DNA of 64,000 nucleotides. Origin: Litoditis marina. Its lineage: Eukaryota > Nematoda > Chromadorea > Rhabditida > Rhabditidae. Where the stretch lies: the NCBI GenBank assembly GCA_964036275.1, contig OZ038435.1:32739728-32803727 (forward strand). Direction: 5' to 3'. Under the pieces are notes generated by a model, which had not been told where the DNA came from, did not search any database, and saw only the letters and a program-made list of their open reading frames with translations. Of the stretch, positions 36,401-48,800 are shown piece by piece (within the stretch, counting starts at the first letter, position 1; the number at the start of each line of letters is the position of its first letter). Made by a program: the position numbers and the translations under genes.

Positions 36401-39400
36401 CAGGGTAAAAGATTTATTGGAAAAGATTGGTCGGCGGGGGGCTTGAACACCTGAGCTTGGTTTTCGGCTACCGAGAGAACCAAGTAGGTTGAATTTGCAA
36501 TTCCAGGATGCTCTTGGAAACGCTCTTGAAAGCTCGAAAGTATATTGAAGCATAATGTTACTGTATAACCTTCCCTAATTTGACCTACTTGTATTCATCA
36601 TGACCAAATGAGTGCAGTCCGGCGTGACGTCGTCAACCAATTGAATGGAAGGGAACGAAATACGGAACTCGTGCAACAGATCCTAAAAATAAATATTCAA
36701 ATTAACTAAGGGACCTATATAACTGGATATTAAGAGAGAGTTAATTAATTGATTAGAACACACTGAAAAATTGATATATATATATTCACTCCTGCTAGGA
36801 CTGTCACAATGGCTAGTTGACTAATTTCGAAAGACTGATTGATTTTAAAAGATGCTTGGGCTTTCCAAATTGGTAGATACTGACTATTTCTGAAATTTGG
36901 TATACTTACCTCATCTGCCTCTGACTGTAGTCGAGAGACACTGACAACCATGTTCTCCCTTCTTCGCTCCTCAGACTGACACACAAGATCTCCATCACTC
37001 AACAGCACACACTCTTCCACACCTGGGTAGAAGACATTTAAGGATACGAACAATAATGTGTATTGAACCGCGTGATTCAAAGTTATTAGTGAAATTGATC
37101 AATATGAAGATTCTTCAGTCCAATAGGACGTATTTGACTGCCTTCCTTCATTCGACCTTACTCACTGTAACTGAGGGTGTCAAAAAAGGCAAGATGATTC
37201 AAGTGGTTACCTCTAGAGACAGTACGTATCACTTTTTCGTTTCCCTTTTGCGCTTTCTTTCATTCTCGAAAATCTATTTAGAAAAGAAAGCCAATTTATC
37301 GTTCGGCTGTCAACTATTTAATTCCCATTTTCTGCCTAATTCCTAATTATCCAAAATTCCTCTCAAATACCCTATTAGGTTAAGCGGGTGTATAATATAC
37401 TTAATTCATCTGATTATTACTATCAAATAAGTGATTCGGTCAGGTGAGCGTATAATCTACTTAGTTCATCAGAGAATTACCCACCAACGTTTCCACCATC
37501 AAACTGGTCGTTGGGGTTTTCCACGAGGTGCATCGTAACATCGGCATCGAAAGAATCAATTTCCACGTTCTCCTTTCCATCCACAGGGCTAGCCGCCTTG
37601 CAAGGAGTTGTAGTCGACGGAGTACCCGGCACACACTGAAACATTCTGATGAACTTCCGAAATAAAATTCGTGTTCGTGACACCCCTAAAGGGCAAAAAA
37701 GAAAAAACAAATTAGTCTGAGTGTGGCAACTTGCGAAGAAGTTTCACAAAATTAGGAAGAATATTAATTGTTCGTCGGGTAAATTCCAAGTCATTTGAGA
37801 GGGAGGTCGCGCTTAACGCATGAGGACTGAACGAAGCACAACACTAACATCCTCCTATTCATCAAAAGGGAAACACTTTTCCAATGGATAAAGTCCTGTT
37901 TTCAGGGTTTTTTTTAAAAGAAAATATATTAAAGGCTATGTTTGTATTTGAAAATGAACTCACATCAATGACATCAATATCGATGAAGTTCGTCTCGTCG
38001 TATGGTTCTTCCACTTCGCCTACTTCTTCTTTGTTCAGCTGGAAAATCATGTCTAGCTTTGTCTAGCTTTAGAGTTCTCTTGTCTGCTTTAGAGTTCTCA
38101 CTATACTACTAATACTAGTGAACGTGAGTCACGTGAAATGTGAGAGAACATAAATAACGAATAATTCGCTTTATGCATACTCTCCCATGTGGAATGGCAA
38201 GCCGTAATTTCTTCACCCAAAACATCTCAGACTATTCTTTATTTCTGTATGCTGTTCCTTATAAGGAGTTTGAACTACTTAACTACTATATATGTTTCAT
38301 TTCTTTCTAATATATTATAGAAACCGATAAAAACCCACATTGGCCTTTCTTGGGGACAATATTCTCTTGTCAACTGGCAGCACCAGGGTGTCCGCGAATT
38401 CCATCATGGGCTGCGTCTCCATCAAGGCCTCATCTTCTTCGGTTGCATTGTTGTTGAAAGGTGCTCAAATAGAGAGGGTTGAAAACAAATCATGAACTGT
38501 GAATTCCTCCCCTACGTCAGGAAGGTGTGACTATTTGACGGAACCCGTTTTTTCGATTTAAACATTTTTTGATGAAAATCATGACCTTTCATCAAAAGGT
38601 CATGATTTCCCATCAAAAACTGACAAAGATTCCCGATTTAAAAAAAGGGCCCGTTTTCTAAATTCACCCGGCTGTTGGGACAGCTTGACTGGCGTTTGAC
38701 AGAAATGGCCGCGGTTGAAAACGAATGCTTCAAGCTGCGTGCACACTTGCAGCCAGGTTGACTGATATTTTGTCATGTTCGCGCCTGCGTCTTTTCATAT
38801 TCACGTCTCCCAACTTAGAGCTACGACCATGCGGTGCGATCAAACTACAAACAAAGGAGCTGATCTTGTGTATCTTGTACATTGATGTGTATCCTGTCTT
38901 CACTAGAACGTCCCCATAGACTCACCGACTACTGGTTCTGGGCAGTATCTGGCGTTGTTCGGCAACTTTTGACTCGATCTTTTGTTCATCCAATTTCTAC
39001 TCGTCGACGTAGACCGGCCTGTAAAAATTGATTAGAGTAGAACGTTTATGTGGACCAATCCCAACGTATCGGTCCTTTAAACTGGAATTGAAAAATGTAT
39101 TGCAGTTTAAAGGGCCGATCAGCTTTTTGGTAAACATAATCGTCCTGCTTTAAATAGGAGAAAACGATAATGACAGTTTTCTTCTTTTGAGTGTAATATA
39201 GAACAAAAACTATATAAGTCTTCGAAGTTGGTACATACAGGCCTACAATAGTGTGCTAACATAGATACATTTAGAACTCAAACATACAACTGAACTCAAA
39301 AATCTATGAGTTATGGTTTACTAGATAGAGGACATTTCGAATCTAAGATCGATTGTTGAATAGTTGTTGCGAACTTGTAAAATGAATTGAACTTTTTATT

Positions 39401-42400
39401 GTGAAAGGAAAAAAAACCTGAATGGATGAAAAGAAATAACCAATAACCTACCAACGGGCTGGGTACTACTAGTTGCATTGTCATTGTCGACAGTGGGCGG
39501 GCAGTAGAGCACATTGCGGTCGAACGGTAGAATAGACGACTTGGGAGTACAGTAAACCACATCACCTTCGAATGGTTTTGAACTTTTAGAACCCTGATGA
39601 AAATAAAAAGGGGCCGACTCAAATTCCTTTTCTTGCGCGTTCTAGTCTTGCAGTCTTGCGCGCACACTATCATTATCTTATTATCTTTATCTTGCCTTAC
39701 CAATGTAGCCTCCAAAACTGGGGCCACGGAGTGTGAGCACAACTCTAGTTGGCGTAATTGCTCTTCTCTTTAGCTAGAATTTGGAGTGTTGGTGATGTCT
39801 ATTAGCATCACGTGTTTATTTCGGAATGAGACAGATGTAGCCGGTAAACAATTGCTCATTTTGCAATTTTCATCCATTGGACCTTTTGGTTATCAAAAGT
39901 TAAGGTCAAGAAGATAGAATGAACATACTAGACGGTTGGGTAACAATTGGTGAGCTGACAGTCGGTGGACAATAGAGTACGCTGCGGTCAAATGGTAGAA
40001 TAGAGGACTTCGTCTTCGTGCCAGCTTGAGAACTCCCTAAAAATTGAAAAGTTCATAAAAGCGTATATTTAGGTTAATATGTAACACCAAAGAACGAAAA
40101 TATATAAATATATGTCTGGAAAACTGATAACAGTGAGCAGAATAAAACATTGATTGAAGAAAATCAACAAAATGTTCTCAGAATTTTTCGGCTTTGCACT
40201 TAGATACCGCAGTTCAATGAGAACTGAGATGCGTGGGATTTCAATATGTGCTCAAATTTCAATTTCTGGATAACCGAACAGATGACCGTGGTATTCTCAG
40301 ATACCAAAGGTTTTGAAGTCTGACTATATTCCTGGATAGAACATAGAAAACCGTAATTCCATTAGAGAACGTGAAATTTCAAAATTTTCAATCAAAAAAC
40401 CAAATTTGCTTTCTCATCAGTAGAAATAGAGGTGTCTTTCGGATTTCGTTCACATTTAGTATTTAGACCAGATTATACCAATATGTGTATACCTACTTTT
40501 CTCATCTGGGACAAAACGGGCTTCGACAAAATCGGGTTGTGGTTTCGCCTCTTTCACCGCCTGTGATGGAGCTTTCGGTTGAGGCCGGAGCGGCTCGCGA
40601 GTCTGATCCTGTAACAAAAAGGCAAACTTCACAACGAACCGCGAATTTCGTTAATCCTCCCAGTTAACCATAAACCGGGTTTTCTTTAACCATTTCGCAA
40701 CCGACAATCTGCCGACAGTTATCTAAAAAGAAACGTGATTGTTTTTCGGTTGCATGCAACCGTGTTGCGTGTGTAAACCGCCTCGAAATACAGCTATTTT
40801 AAACACTTGTGAGATCTGACTACATTTTGAAAATTGACCGCTTTTTCGACCATAAAAATCAACTTTTGATCATAACGTAGTCCAAAGTTCTAATATTTTT
40901 CCCTCGTGACAACCTTTCCCTCGTGACTTTAGCTCGAGAACGTCTGAAACAACCGGAAAGACAACTTACTTTCATCAACAGCGCGGCTACTCCAGGCAAT
41001 AAAGTGAACAACGCATCCATATTCGATTGAAGTGTTGGTTGACGTTCTGAGAAAATAACTTTGATATTGTTGCTGTTCAATCGGCAAAGAACGTTCACTT
41101 ACAGAACCTGTTATTACAAGCAAACGCAAACAGTTCAAATCCAACCAGTTCTGGTGTTATCACTGGTCTGATTTTGTAGGCCAATTACACAAGCGACCGG
41201 GTTGCATGCAACATGCAACCAAAACGCAACCGGGTTGCATGTGTACGAAACTATTGGTTGCTTTCCAAACGCAACCAAAGTGCATTAAAACAGGAAAATG
41301 TTCAAAAATTGAGTGTTTGGTTGCATGTGAAAAGTGAAAAGCAACCGACAGCAACCAAATTTTCTTTACACATGCAACCCGGTTGCATGTTGGTTGCAAG
41401 TGTAAAACGCCGATCGGCCAATTTTTTTCCAGAATAGATCCGGCCTAATCCTGAACTTACCTCTTCTGTGCGCCATCATATCCTGAATAAATATATCGAT
41501 TGTTGATAGCTCGGGGGGAAGATTGCATTGAACATCCTTGTTCACGCTGGCTTTCGACTGTTGAGAACTTCGCCTAGTTTGCAATGACGGCGAAACTTGC
41601 ACCTCTTCGTCCTGGAAATCAAAGTAATAGTCAACACATCGTGATTTTGCATTGTCTGTTTCAATTTCCACGTGATAATGAAATTGACTATAGTCCTCGA
41701 CGTGCCTACGTCGACTATATATTGTCAAAAAATTAATGATTGTTTTCCGAAAAAATTGCTTTCAGCTCCGATATGACCTATTAGAAAAAGAGAATATAAT
41801 GGTTAAAATCATTCGCTAACCAGCTAATTAGCTAACCCTATAACTAACCAGAAAAGTCTGAAAATTTGGTCTTCTTCTTTGATTTATTGTCCAACTAGAA
41901 GCTAAGCTTGTTGATGAAAACTCATTTTAGTTTGTACAATCATTTTTTATGAAAACCTAAATGTATTAACGCACCCGTTTTTTGGGCTTGGGCTTTTCGG
42001 TCACAACTGGCGACCTTCTCGGCATGACGCTACTCGTTGCTGCGATATTCGGCTCCGGTGGTGTGTTCACGAGGGGAGACTTTTTGGACATGATCTTAGA
42101 ATAGAATAATTTATTAACTTTCGATATTCCAATTATGTCTTATCATATTATGAGCGTTTCACGAAGGAATCTTTTCAATCTTCTTTGTTTTCTCTCATAA
42201 GCAATTTTACAGTGTTTAAAGATTAAGGCGATGATTGTACCTCGAAAGTTTGCAGGACAGTAACAGTAGTATATTTGAACTGCTGAGGAAATAGAAATAG
42301 AATTGTTCTTATAGAGATCATTCAGAATTCAGATTATCAAGTTTGGTTATATAGAGATCACACACCGGTAAGGTGTGACCATGCAACAGGCTACAGAAAG

Positions 42401-45042
42401 ACCTCGTTTAGCGAGTGTTTATCATTTCGCATTGAAAACGGCAAAGTTTCTCATACAAAGCCAAAAAGCAGTCTTTTTTTCGAATTCATCTGACTATTCG
42501 TACTTTACCGTATGATAGATACTACCTTGGGTGGAATCGGTTCATTTGTTGGCTCTTCCTCCTCGGCCAATCGACTCAACTTCGATGGTCTATTCATATT
42601 ACAGAGAGACGACATAGGCAGTTTCCGCTTTGCTCGCTGAAAAGGTTAACATTGACACTAAACAACTTGAATATTAACAAACATCTGCAGAAACTCGCGT
42701 ACTCCACAAACAAAACGTAAGGGCACAGGTAGATCTAGAATGTTTATTGACCAGAGCTAATATACGGCCACGTAGATGTACTTATCCTGGGAGCGCTTCT
42801 TCATGAAAACGTCATTTGCCGAGTTTATTCGCTTTTTTCACACGTGATTTATTTTGTTCCAATCGATCAAGTTGATTTCATTTACTCGATCATGCTTTCT
42901 ACTCGGTTCATTCGGTACTATTCTCTCACGAGGAGATCTGCATACCTCTGGGGTAGGTTGCGGACTCATTATCCTTATTCAGCATCAACACTTAATGCGA
43001 TACCTTATACCTACCTCTTTTTAAAGTCGCGACCCCTCCGAAATAGTGAAAAATTGCGATTTTCATCAATTTCTGTTCAATTCTCACACTAATTTTGTAT
43101 GAAATTTGTTGATTTTCAACTAGCGGCCCTGCTTTTGACAAAAACTACATCGCAACTCCCCATGTTATAAGAGGCCTTGACGGTGTATGTTCAGCAGTCA
43201 GCACTTCACACTTCTTTTTCGAGAATAGACTCTTCTAAATCCCCAAAAGACCCTGCTAATTTCATAGCTATCCTATCATTGCCATAGTAGTATAGGAGAT
43301 AAACCCTACCGTAGTGATGTTGGGACGAACGAATAATGGTTGAGCATGAAAATCTCGCATAGGACTATCTGCCATTTGAGTAGAAACAATCGCCTGAAAC
43401 AATTTCAAATGAAAATAACACTGAAAACATGGAATACTACTTGAGCGAAAAATATTATCAACAAATCAACGCTTTGCCAATAAACATGCATAAACTATGT
43501 AGTTCAGTGAGCATTACAATCATGTTCAAAAATTCAAAAATTATAATAATGAACAATGAACAAGTCAAGTTGTAGTATCTATATTCACATTCGATTGAGA
43601 TTATAATCAATGTGTTAATACCGAAAATAACTAATAACTTGTTTATTCACTGAAATCGCTTAATAAAAAAAACTACTATTTTTCGCCACACAATCGAGAT
43701 TATTTATCTATTTTGATGCAATTTTGACTCAATTGAATGTGAAAAACGACGAATTCCTATTCGTAGCATAGTCAGAACTGGTTACTGGTGTGTGCGACCA
43801 ACCTGACTTTCCATGAAGGCCAATTCCTCCGGAACTTTCATCGAATGGTCACGCCAATCTCTCTTGAACGCACGCGCCAATTGTAAATATGCCTGTACCA
43901 AATCGTTCTGATTCTCAGAATCTACACAACTCCTGAAAATAGAGAGGCTTGATAACATACAGATACATTGCCAAATGTTGCTAAATACACATAAAAATGA
44001 GAGAAAAACATGTGAATACACTGGTTGCGATCGGAACATGGGCTTCTTCTCCATGCATAGTTAAATATTTCTGGTATATGCATGCGATGTGCACTAGAAA
44101 TTTTAATTTTAAAAAGCGAATAACATACTTTTCCAGTAAAATCCTACCAAAAGAAATCGGCGAAGTGGTGAAAGAATGAACTAACCGTTTTTTTATATTT
44201 TTTCTGCACAGCGGACAGTCCATCTGACTTTGTCTTTTGAAATAAGAGACAATACAATCATTGCAGAACGAGTGATTACAGCTGGGAACCTTTGGATGCT
44301 TCAAGGTTGAACAGCTGGAATATTGCCCATTATTTTAATAATTAACATAAACATTACTAACAAAGTATCTCGTAAACACAAACACTAACAAAACATAAAC
44401 ATACAAACATCTCCCGCGGAAAATCAGGCCAAAACAAGCACGGTGTACATAACACATAATGCAGACTAACTAGAGATCTAATTATTTTGAATGAAGTTGC
44501 GGAATGCGAACACAAATATACAAATATATAGCCAATAAGATCAGAAGTGCGGTCAAATTGTTTGTGATCGCTCTCCACATTGAAGCAAGAAAAAGGAAGG
44601 TACAGATTTCACATAGTTCGCAAGGTAGAAACCTTGTATCCAACCGGGTACCGGGTTTTTGATAACCTACCCTTTTTGATAATTTTTTTTCAGGGTTACC
44701 TCAGTAGGTGACCGCTTGATAACCTAAAATGAAAAACCGGTCACAGATTACCTGTTTTTCTAAAGCAAAGTGTGGTTTACCGTTAGCTTGAACGGTAAGC
44801 GGATTTTAGTTTCCGGTTAATTACCCACCAAGGAAACCTGAAATATATGTTACCTAAAAAGGGTTAGGTTACCAAAAAAACCCGGTTAGTTGTAGAACTG
44901 ATATGTTTTTCGCTTGACTCACCATATACTGCATCTGAGTTCGGCTTGAAGATCCTTAGCAAGAAGAGCATGAATCTCTTCGGATAGTTGTTGTGCCGAT
45001 TTTTCGAAAAACATCTTTATACATCAATAGAGTTCAGTTTGC
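33416..45042 (-). CDS. brc-1: BRCA1 orthologue (BRC-1): RING and tandem BRCT
   Basis: Predicted E3 ubiquitin ligase subunit that pairs with BARD1 in DNA double-strand-break repair. Exons in transcript order: 45014-44923 (ATG at 45014), 44314-44186, 43932-43803, 43393-43310, 42636-42526, 42094-41975, 41611-41461, 41046-40970, 40608-40497, 40036-39929, 39593/39565-39452, 39018-38926, 38463-38339, 38038-37964, 37635-37485, 37022-36910, 36682-36589, 35904-35786, 35108-34965, 33943-33797, 33517-33416 (TAG). About 796 aa. C3HC4 RING residues Cys28, 31, 43, His45, Cys48, 51, 64, 67 are all present. Residues CSICCSTLKHP and FMESQ resemble nematode BRC-1. BRCT1 (exons 16-18) contains CTHLVMMNT and LGRDWMVECLAQKKI; BRCT2 (exons 19-21) ends with VVNADWVLDSV. 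The 5' UTR starts at an acceptor (atttttcag) at 45043, suggesting trans-splicing. The join of exons 10 and 11 is out of phase unless an internal acceptor is used. Confidence 0.92.
34169..34387 (+). mobile_element. tRNA-derived SINE in a brc-1 intron
   Basis: Head GGGGGCCGAGTGGTCAAGTG, B box GGTTCGATCCC at 34222-34232, body GCGGACCGCATGAGCTGGTA and CACCCCCTCTACGGATAG, tail TTTCACAATAAAG. ATAGGTC at 34162-34168 and 34388-34394 is a candidate 7-bp target-site duplication. It is antisense to brc-1. Confidence 0.85.
35229..35460. mobile_element. MITE-like element in brc-1 intron 18
   Basis: Left end GAATTCACTCGAGAACCG and right end the complement of CAATTCACCGGAGAACCGGG. The internal arms CAAGTCGTATACAAGGTGAA and TTTTACCGTGTATACGATCT are also inverted. 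The right half matches the repeat at 21834-21978. Confidence 0.6.
35465..35520 (-). pseudogene. Partial duplicate of the start of brc-1 exon 19
   Basis: In transcript orientation TTCCAGGATGGGTTCACCCT then TCAGTCTGGGTC matches the real acceptor and exon start (CAG|GATGCGTTCACCCTTCAG, from 35108). The flanking intron side also matches (ACTTTTATCG). The copy is cut off by the MITE-like element at 35229-35460. Confidence 0.65.
39041..39152. mobile_element. Palindromic element, AAGNAGGACGATTATG family
   Basis: Left TAGAACGTTTATGTGGACCA with CGGTCCTTTAAACTGGAATT; right CAGTTTAAAGGGCCGATC and ATAATCGTCCTGCTTT. In a brc-1 intron. Confidence 0.6.
39452..40036 (-). repeat. Duplicated exon pair in brc-1
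   Basis: Exon 10 (39929-40036) encodes KSSILPFDRSVLYCPPTV and exon 11 (39452-39593) encodes KSSILPFDRNVLYCPPTV, with different flanks. A third, weaker echo (RYCPEPVV) ends exon 12. This supports an internal exon duplication in the linker between RING and BRCT. Confidence 0.8.
41160..41425. repeat. GCAACC/GGTTGC-rich nested palindrome
   Basis: Repeated CATGCAACC and GGTTGCATG in both orientations between a TTTTGTAGGCCAATTACACA left end and a CAAGTGTAAAACGCCGATCG right end, in a brc-1 intron. A small relative (GGTTGCATGCAACCGTGTTG) lies near 40750. Confidence 0.55.
43003..43192. mobile_element. Diverged copy of the CATACACCGCC element
   Basis: Internal AAAGTCGCGACCCCTCCG and right end ATAAGAGGCCTTGACGGTGTATG match the complete element at 50847-51061; the left tip is worn (TTATACCTACCTCT). 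Confidence 0.5.
44640..44893. repeat. GGTTACC/GATAACC-rich degenerate palindrome
   Basis: Begins near CAACCGGGTACCGGG and ends near AAACCCGGTTAGTTG, with many GGTTACC and GATAACCT motifs between, in brc-1 intron 1. Similar motifs (GGGTAACCCCG, GGTTACCCAACC) lie at 56870-56945. Confidence 0.45.
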
Positions 45043-45831
45043 CTGAAAAATATGCGTTGTCGAATAAAATAAAATTACAAAATATGAACCACGTTGGAAA
45101 TATGGGGGATAGGAACTAGATTATTTGGAAAAAGAACCTAAAACACATCGATCATACAAACTATTCCAACAGAATAAACATCGATAATAATCTAGAAATA
45201 AAATCGATATTTCCGGAAATTGATTAAAATCTGCCGAACTTGCTTCGAACAATTTGAATCATTAACGTTCGCGCCGAATTGTCCCATCCGGGGGAGTATG
45301 CACTCTAGACATACTGCCCTGGTGGATGCCCCGCCCCTCTCGGATCGCTCGTTTCCCATTCGACATGTCCCGACCGGGCGGCGGCTGCCTCTCTCTAGCT
45401 CTCTCTTTCTCTCTTCTTTCTCTCCCTTTCCCGCACTCTCCAATTATCAGTGTTCACTGACCAGTTTGCACCCTCGGCGCTGATTCATCTATATGCGGGC
45501 GGCGATCTCTGTCAAACCGCCTGAGATATACGTTTTCTGGTTAGCAAACGATGCTGAGATGAGAGATCCGTTAACAGACAATGTGTTGATGACAATTTAG
45601 AGTTGTTATAACAATACATGCATACACTATAATATCATACAAATTTCTCGTTAGCTCAACTTAAGTACAAACAAGTTGTGGATGAAAGTTTGCTAAACAA
45701 TACGAGCATACAACATCTAATACTTCTCTACTCAACTCTTTTCCATTAAAAGAATTATCTTACAGTTCGCTTTTGCCCAGTATCCTAACATGGGATTTGA
45801 ACAGAAAGGGACACGCACAGATTCATTTCAG
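45043..45831. promoter_or_regulatory. Shared upstream region of brc-1 and the acetyl-CoA synthetase gene
   Basis: About 0.8 kb between divergent genes. It contains a CT tract (about 45390-45430) and GC-richer sequence around 45270-45380 and 45470-45510. No core promoter motif can be assigned, and both genes appear to begin at spliced-leader-type acceptors, so true transcription starts are unknown. Confidence 0.35.
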
Positions 45832-48800
45832 GACAACGCGCAGTCCATACGCCCTCAATGTCTGACGTTCACGTGAAATTTGACCTAAAAGGTCCTACTG
45901 GCCCAGGCGAGGACGCAGAGGTAAGCATCGTGGTGTGGACTATAGATGATCTGGAGGGTGTCAGTAAGAAAACAAGCAAAGGTGGAAATCTGCTAGAATA
46001 GGATGAATATTGCTGTGTTTCATCAGCTTCCTGCGGTAAATTGCGAAGTTTGAACTGGAATCTTGCTATACCGACCAGAAGCTCACGAAACACAGAAAAC
46101 TCAGAACGTCAGTTTGGTTGAGGTGTCTCACTCGAATGATGCACTATTATTCTATTCAGATATTTTCCACAGTTCAACATGAGCTTCATTTACAGGTCTT
46201 CCTTCCTCCCGCTCCCCTCCTTGCTGGTGCTCATGTTTCCGGCCTGCCCTCCTACCACGACATGTACCGTAGCTCCATCAATGATTCGGATGCCTTCTGG
46301 CAGACGGTCGCCAAGGAACTCCACTTTGAGACCACCAGCACCAAGGTACGTTAAAGTTTTTACAAAAGTACAAAGTTGTTGCAGTATCAAAAGTATCAAG
46401 TAATTGGTGTTGCGATACATAACAGTAAGGTGTGTTCTACAAAGAATAACTCGTTTTTTTATTTGAATACGGAATACGCGAGAAGTCATTATGTCTTGTT
46501 CTCTCAATTTAACAGAACAATATTACTGAAATAGTGGTTCTGATCCGTCAAATATTCAAGTTTTTTGAAGGGTCTTGAGTACAACTTCGATGCGAAGAAG
46601 GGTAAGGTCTTTTGTCGTTTCATGGACGGAGCCCGCACTAACATCTCCTACAATTGTCTCGAGCGAAACATCGAGCGTGGTTTCGGAAACAAGGTTGGTT
46701 TCGATAATTCTCAAACACTTTTTTTAATGAGAACTTGGCAAGTATTTGATCAAAATGCGCGTAACTTCTCGCATACGAATCGACAGTCGAGACAAGCGTG
46801 TCGTGTATGAACTCTCGGTTTTTGCTTGTTCTCTGGGGTCTTATGATAGCATTTGCACCCGTTCTTATCTGGTCTGCTGAACCGTGTGTGATTTATCTTC
46901 TCACCGTAGAACGAAGGTGGGATATCCAGGTTAGGTGACCGTGGATAATCTTTTTTGGTCAAGGGACCCTTAAGTTTTGGTTTGGTGAGAGTGTGAGCAC
47001 TAGTTCGAGTTTTTTAAAGTATATTCCGATAATGTAATAATTCGTTTCAGGTAGCCTATATCTGGGAGGGAAATGAGCCATCCGACTCCTCTCAAATCAC
47101 CTATAGCGAACTCCATCAAAAGGTATGTGAATTTTTGTTTTGGTTTGGACGCTATGAATGAAAGCTTTATATGCTTTGTCTTTCTCATTTTTCACTTTTA
47201 CGAAATTTGATGGTCTGTCTGGTAACATGTAATAGTCTAATGAAGCTCTCTTAAAGAACATGAACATTATGTAGCGTTTCTCAACGGGGTAGTGAATGGG
47301 TTCGAAAGTTCTACTCATTCATCACTATATAGATTGGTAGTTTATCTGTCTCGCTCAGGTGGTGAACTTCTCTGCCGTTCTGCGTGGACATGGTGTGAAG
47401 AGGGGTGACGTGGTGGCCATCTACCTGCCCATGATCACCGAACTAGCCGTCGCCATGCTCGCCTGTGCCCGTATTGGTATGTTGTTTAATCATTGATTTT
47501 TTTAATCGATGAAAGTTCTCCAATCTGTCTGGGGAGATACGTTTCCTGGAATTAAACACACATTAGTAAAAAGTGGGTGACCAGGAAGTGTGTGAGTTCT
47601 GTTCGGTTTCACCGTTTTCAGCAAAAAGTGAACAATAGAGGTATAGGAGTGTGCAACAAAAATAGAACAATACATAGGTTTGCACAACGGTTCACAACGT
47701 ACGTACGTCAAACCACTCTTACACTCACGCTAAAATCAGGATTTGTGTAATAAATGTTTTTGTGAACCGTTGTGCAAACCTATGTATTGTTCTATTTTTG
47801 TTGCACACTCCTATACCTCTATTGTTCACTTTTTGCTGAAAACGGTGAAACCGAACAGAACTCACACACTTCCTGGTCACCCACTTTTTACTAATTGTTC
47901 TCTTTTTGCTAGTTGTACTAGTACAATCACTCGTAGATCAGAACAATCAGAATGAAATTTGAAAAATGGTGACTATAAAACTTCTCTATAACTGGGCGAA
48001 GTCTCGACTTCTCAAACGGTGTAATGCTTTCTTGAGATATTTTTGGCGTCAATTGACCTCTAAAATTGGCGTGGTTGGCAAAACTAGTGAAAAACCGTAG
48101 TTTTTTCGCCTATTTTATTCAAATCTGAGCTTTGTGAAAAATCTGAGTCATTACAGTACAAACCATGCATTTACTGATTTGGCGCCAACGAGCGCCAGCG
48201 TTTGGCGCCAATAATCATGCATGTTATACTCCACTTGATGAAAAACAACTGGAACGGACGACTTTGACCAATTAGCGCACTTTCCGACGATTTTTTGTTC
48301 GGAAACAATGGTTTCAATTTTGGCGCCAATGGGCGGATAAACGGGCTTTTCGGCGCCAAGTGTCGAAAAATCGTAGTTACCCAAGCCGCTTGTCAACTAA
48401 ATGTATAGTTCTGACCTCTGTGAACGAATCCGGTCGTTACCCTCTTCGCTAGCGTCACTCTCATTTGGCGCCAGTAGGCGCCCGCGTTTGGCGCCATTTG
48501 AAGTTCATAGTACCATGTTATGAAAAATAGGTTGACCCCACTATTATGACCTCTGTGCGAAATTTCGAACATTTTTACTCATGGGAACACATATTTCCCA
48601 GCTCTTGGCGCCATCTGGCGCCAGCGCCAAGCGTCAGACATAACGTGACATCACCAAACTTCTGGGACCGCGCTAATTTTGGGGTTTACACATGTGTGCC
48701 AAATTTTAGCCAAATCGGCCCAGTAGTTAAAAAAATAATTTTCTATGCGGACATCGGACGAGGGACAACGGAAATTTTCATAACGACACGAGACCACAAC

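Noticed and set aside
47502..47955. Two opposite open frames coding the same peptide
   Set aside because: They are the two arms of one inverted repeat inside an intron.
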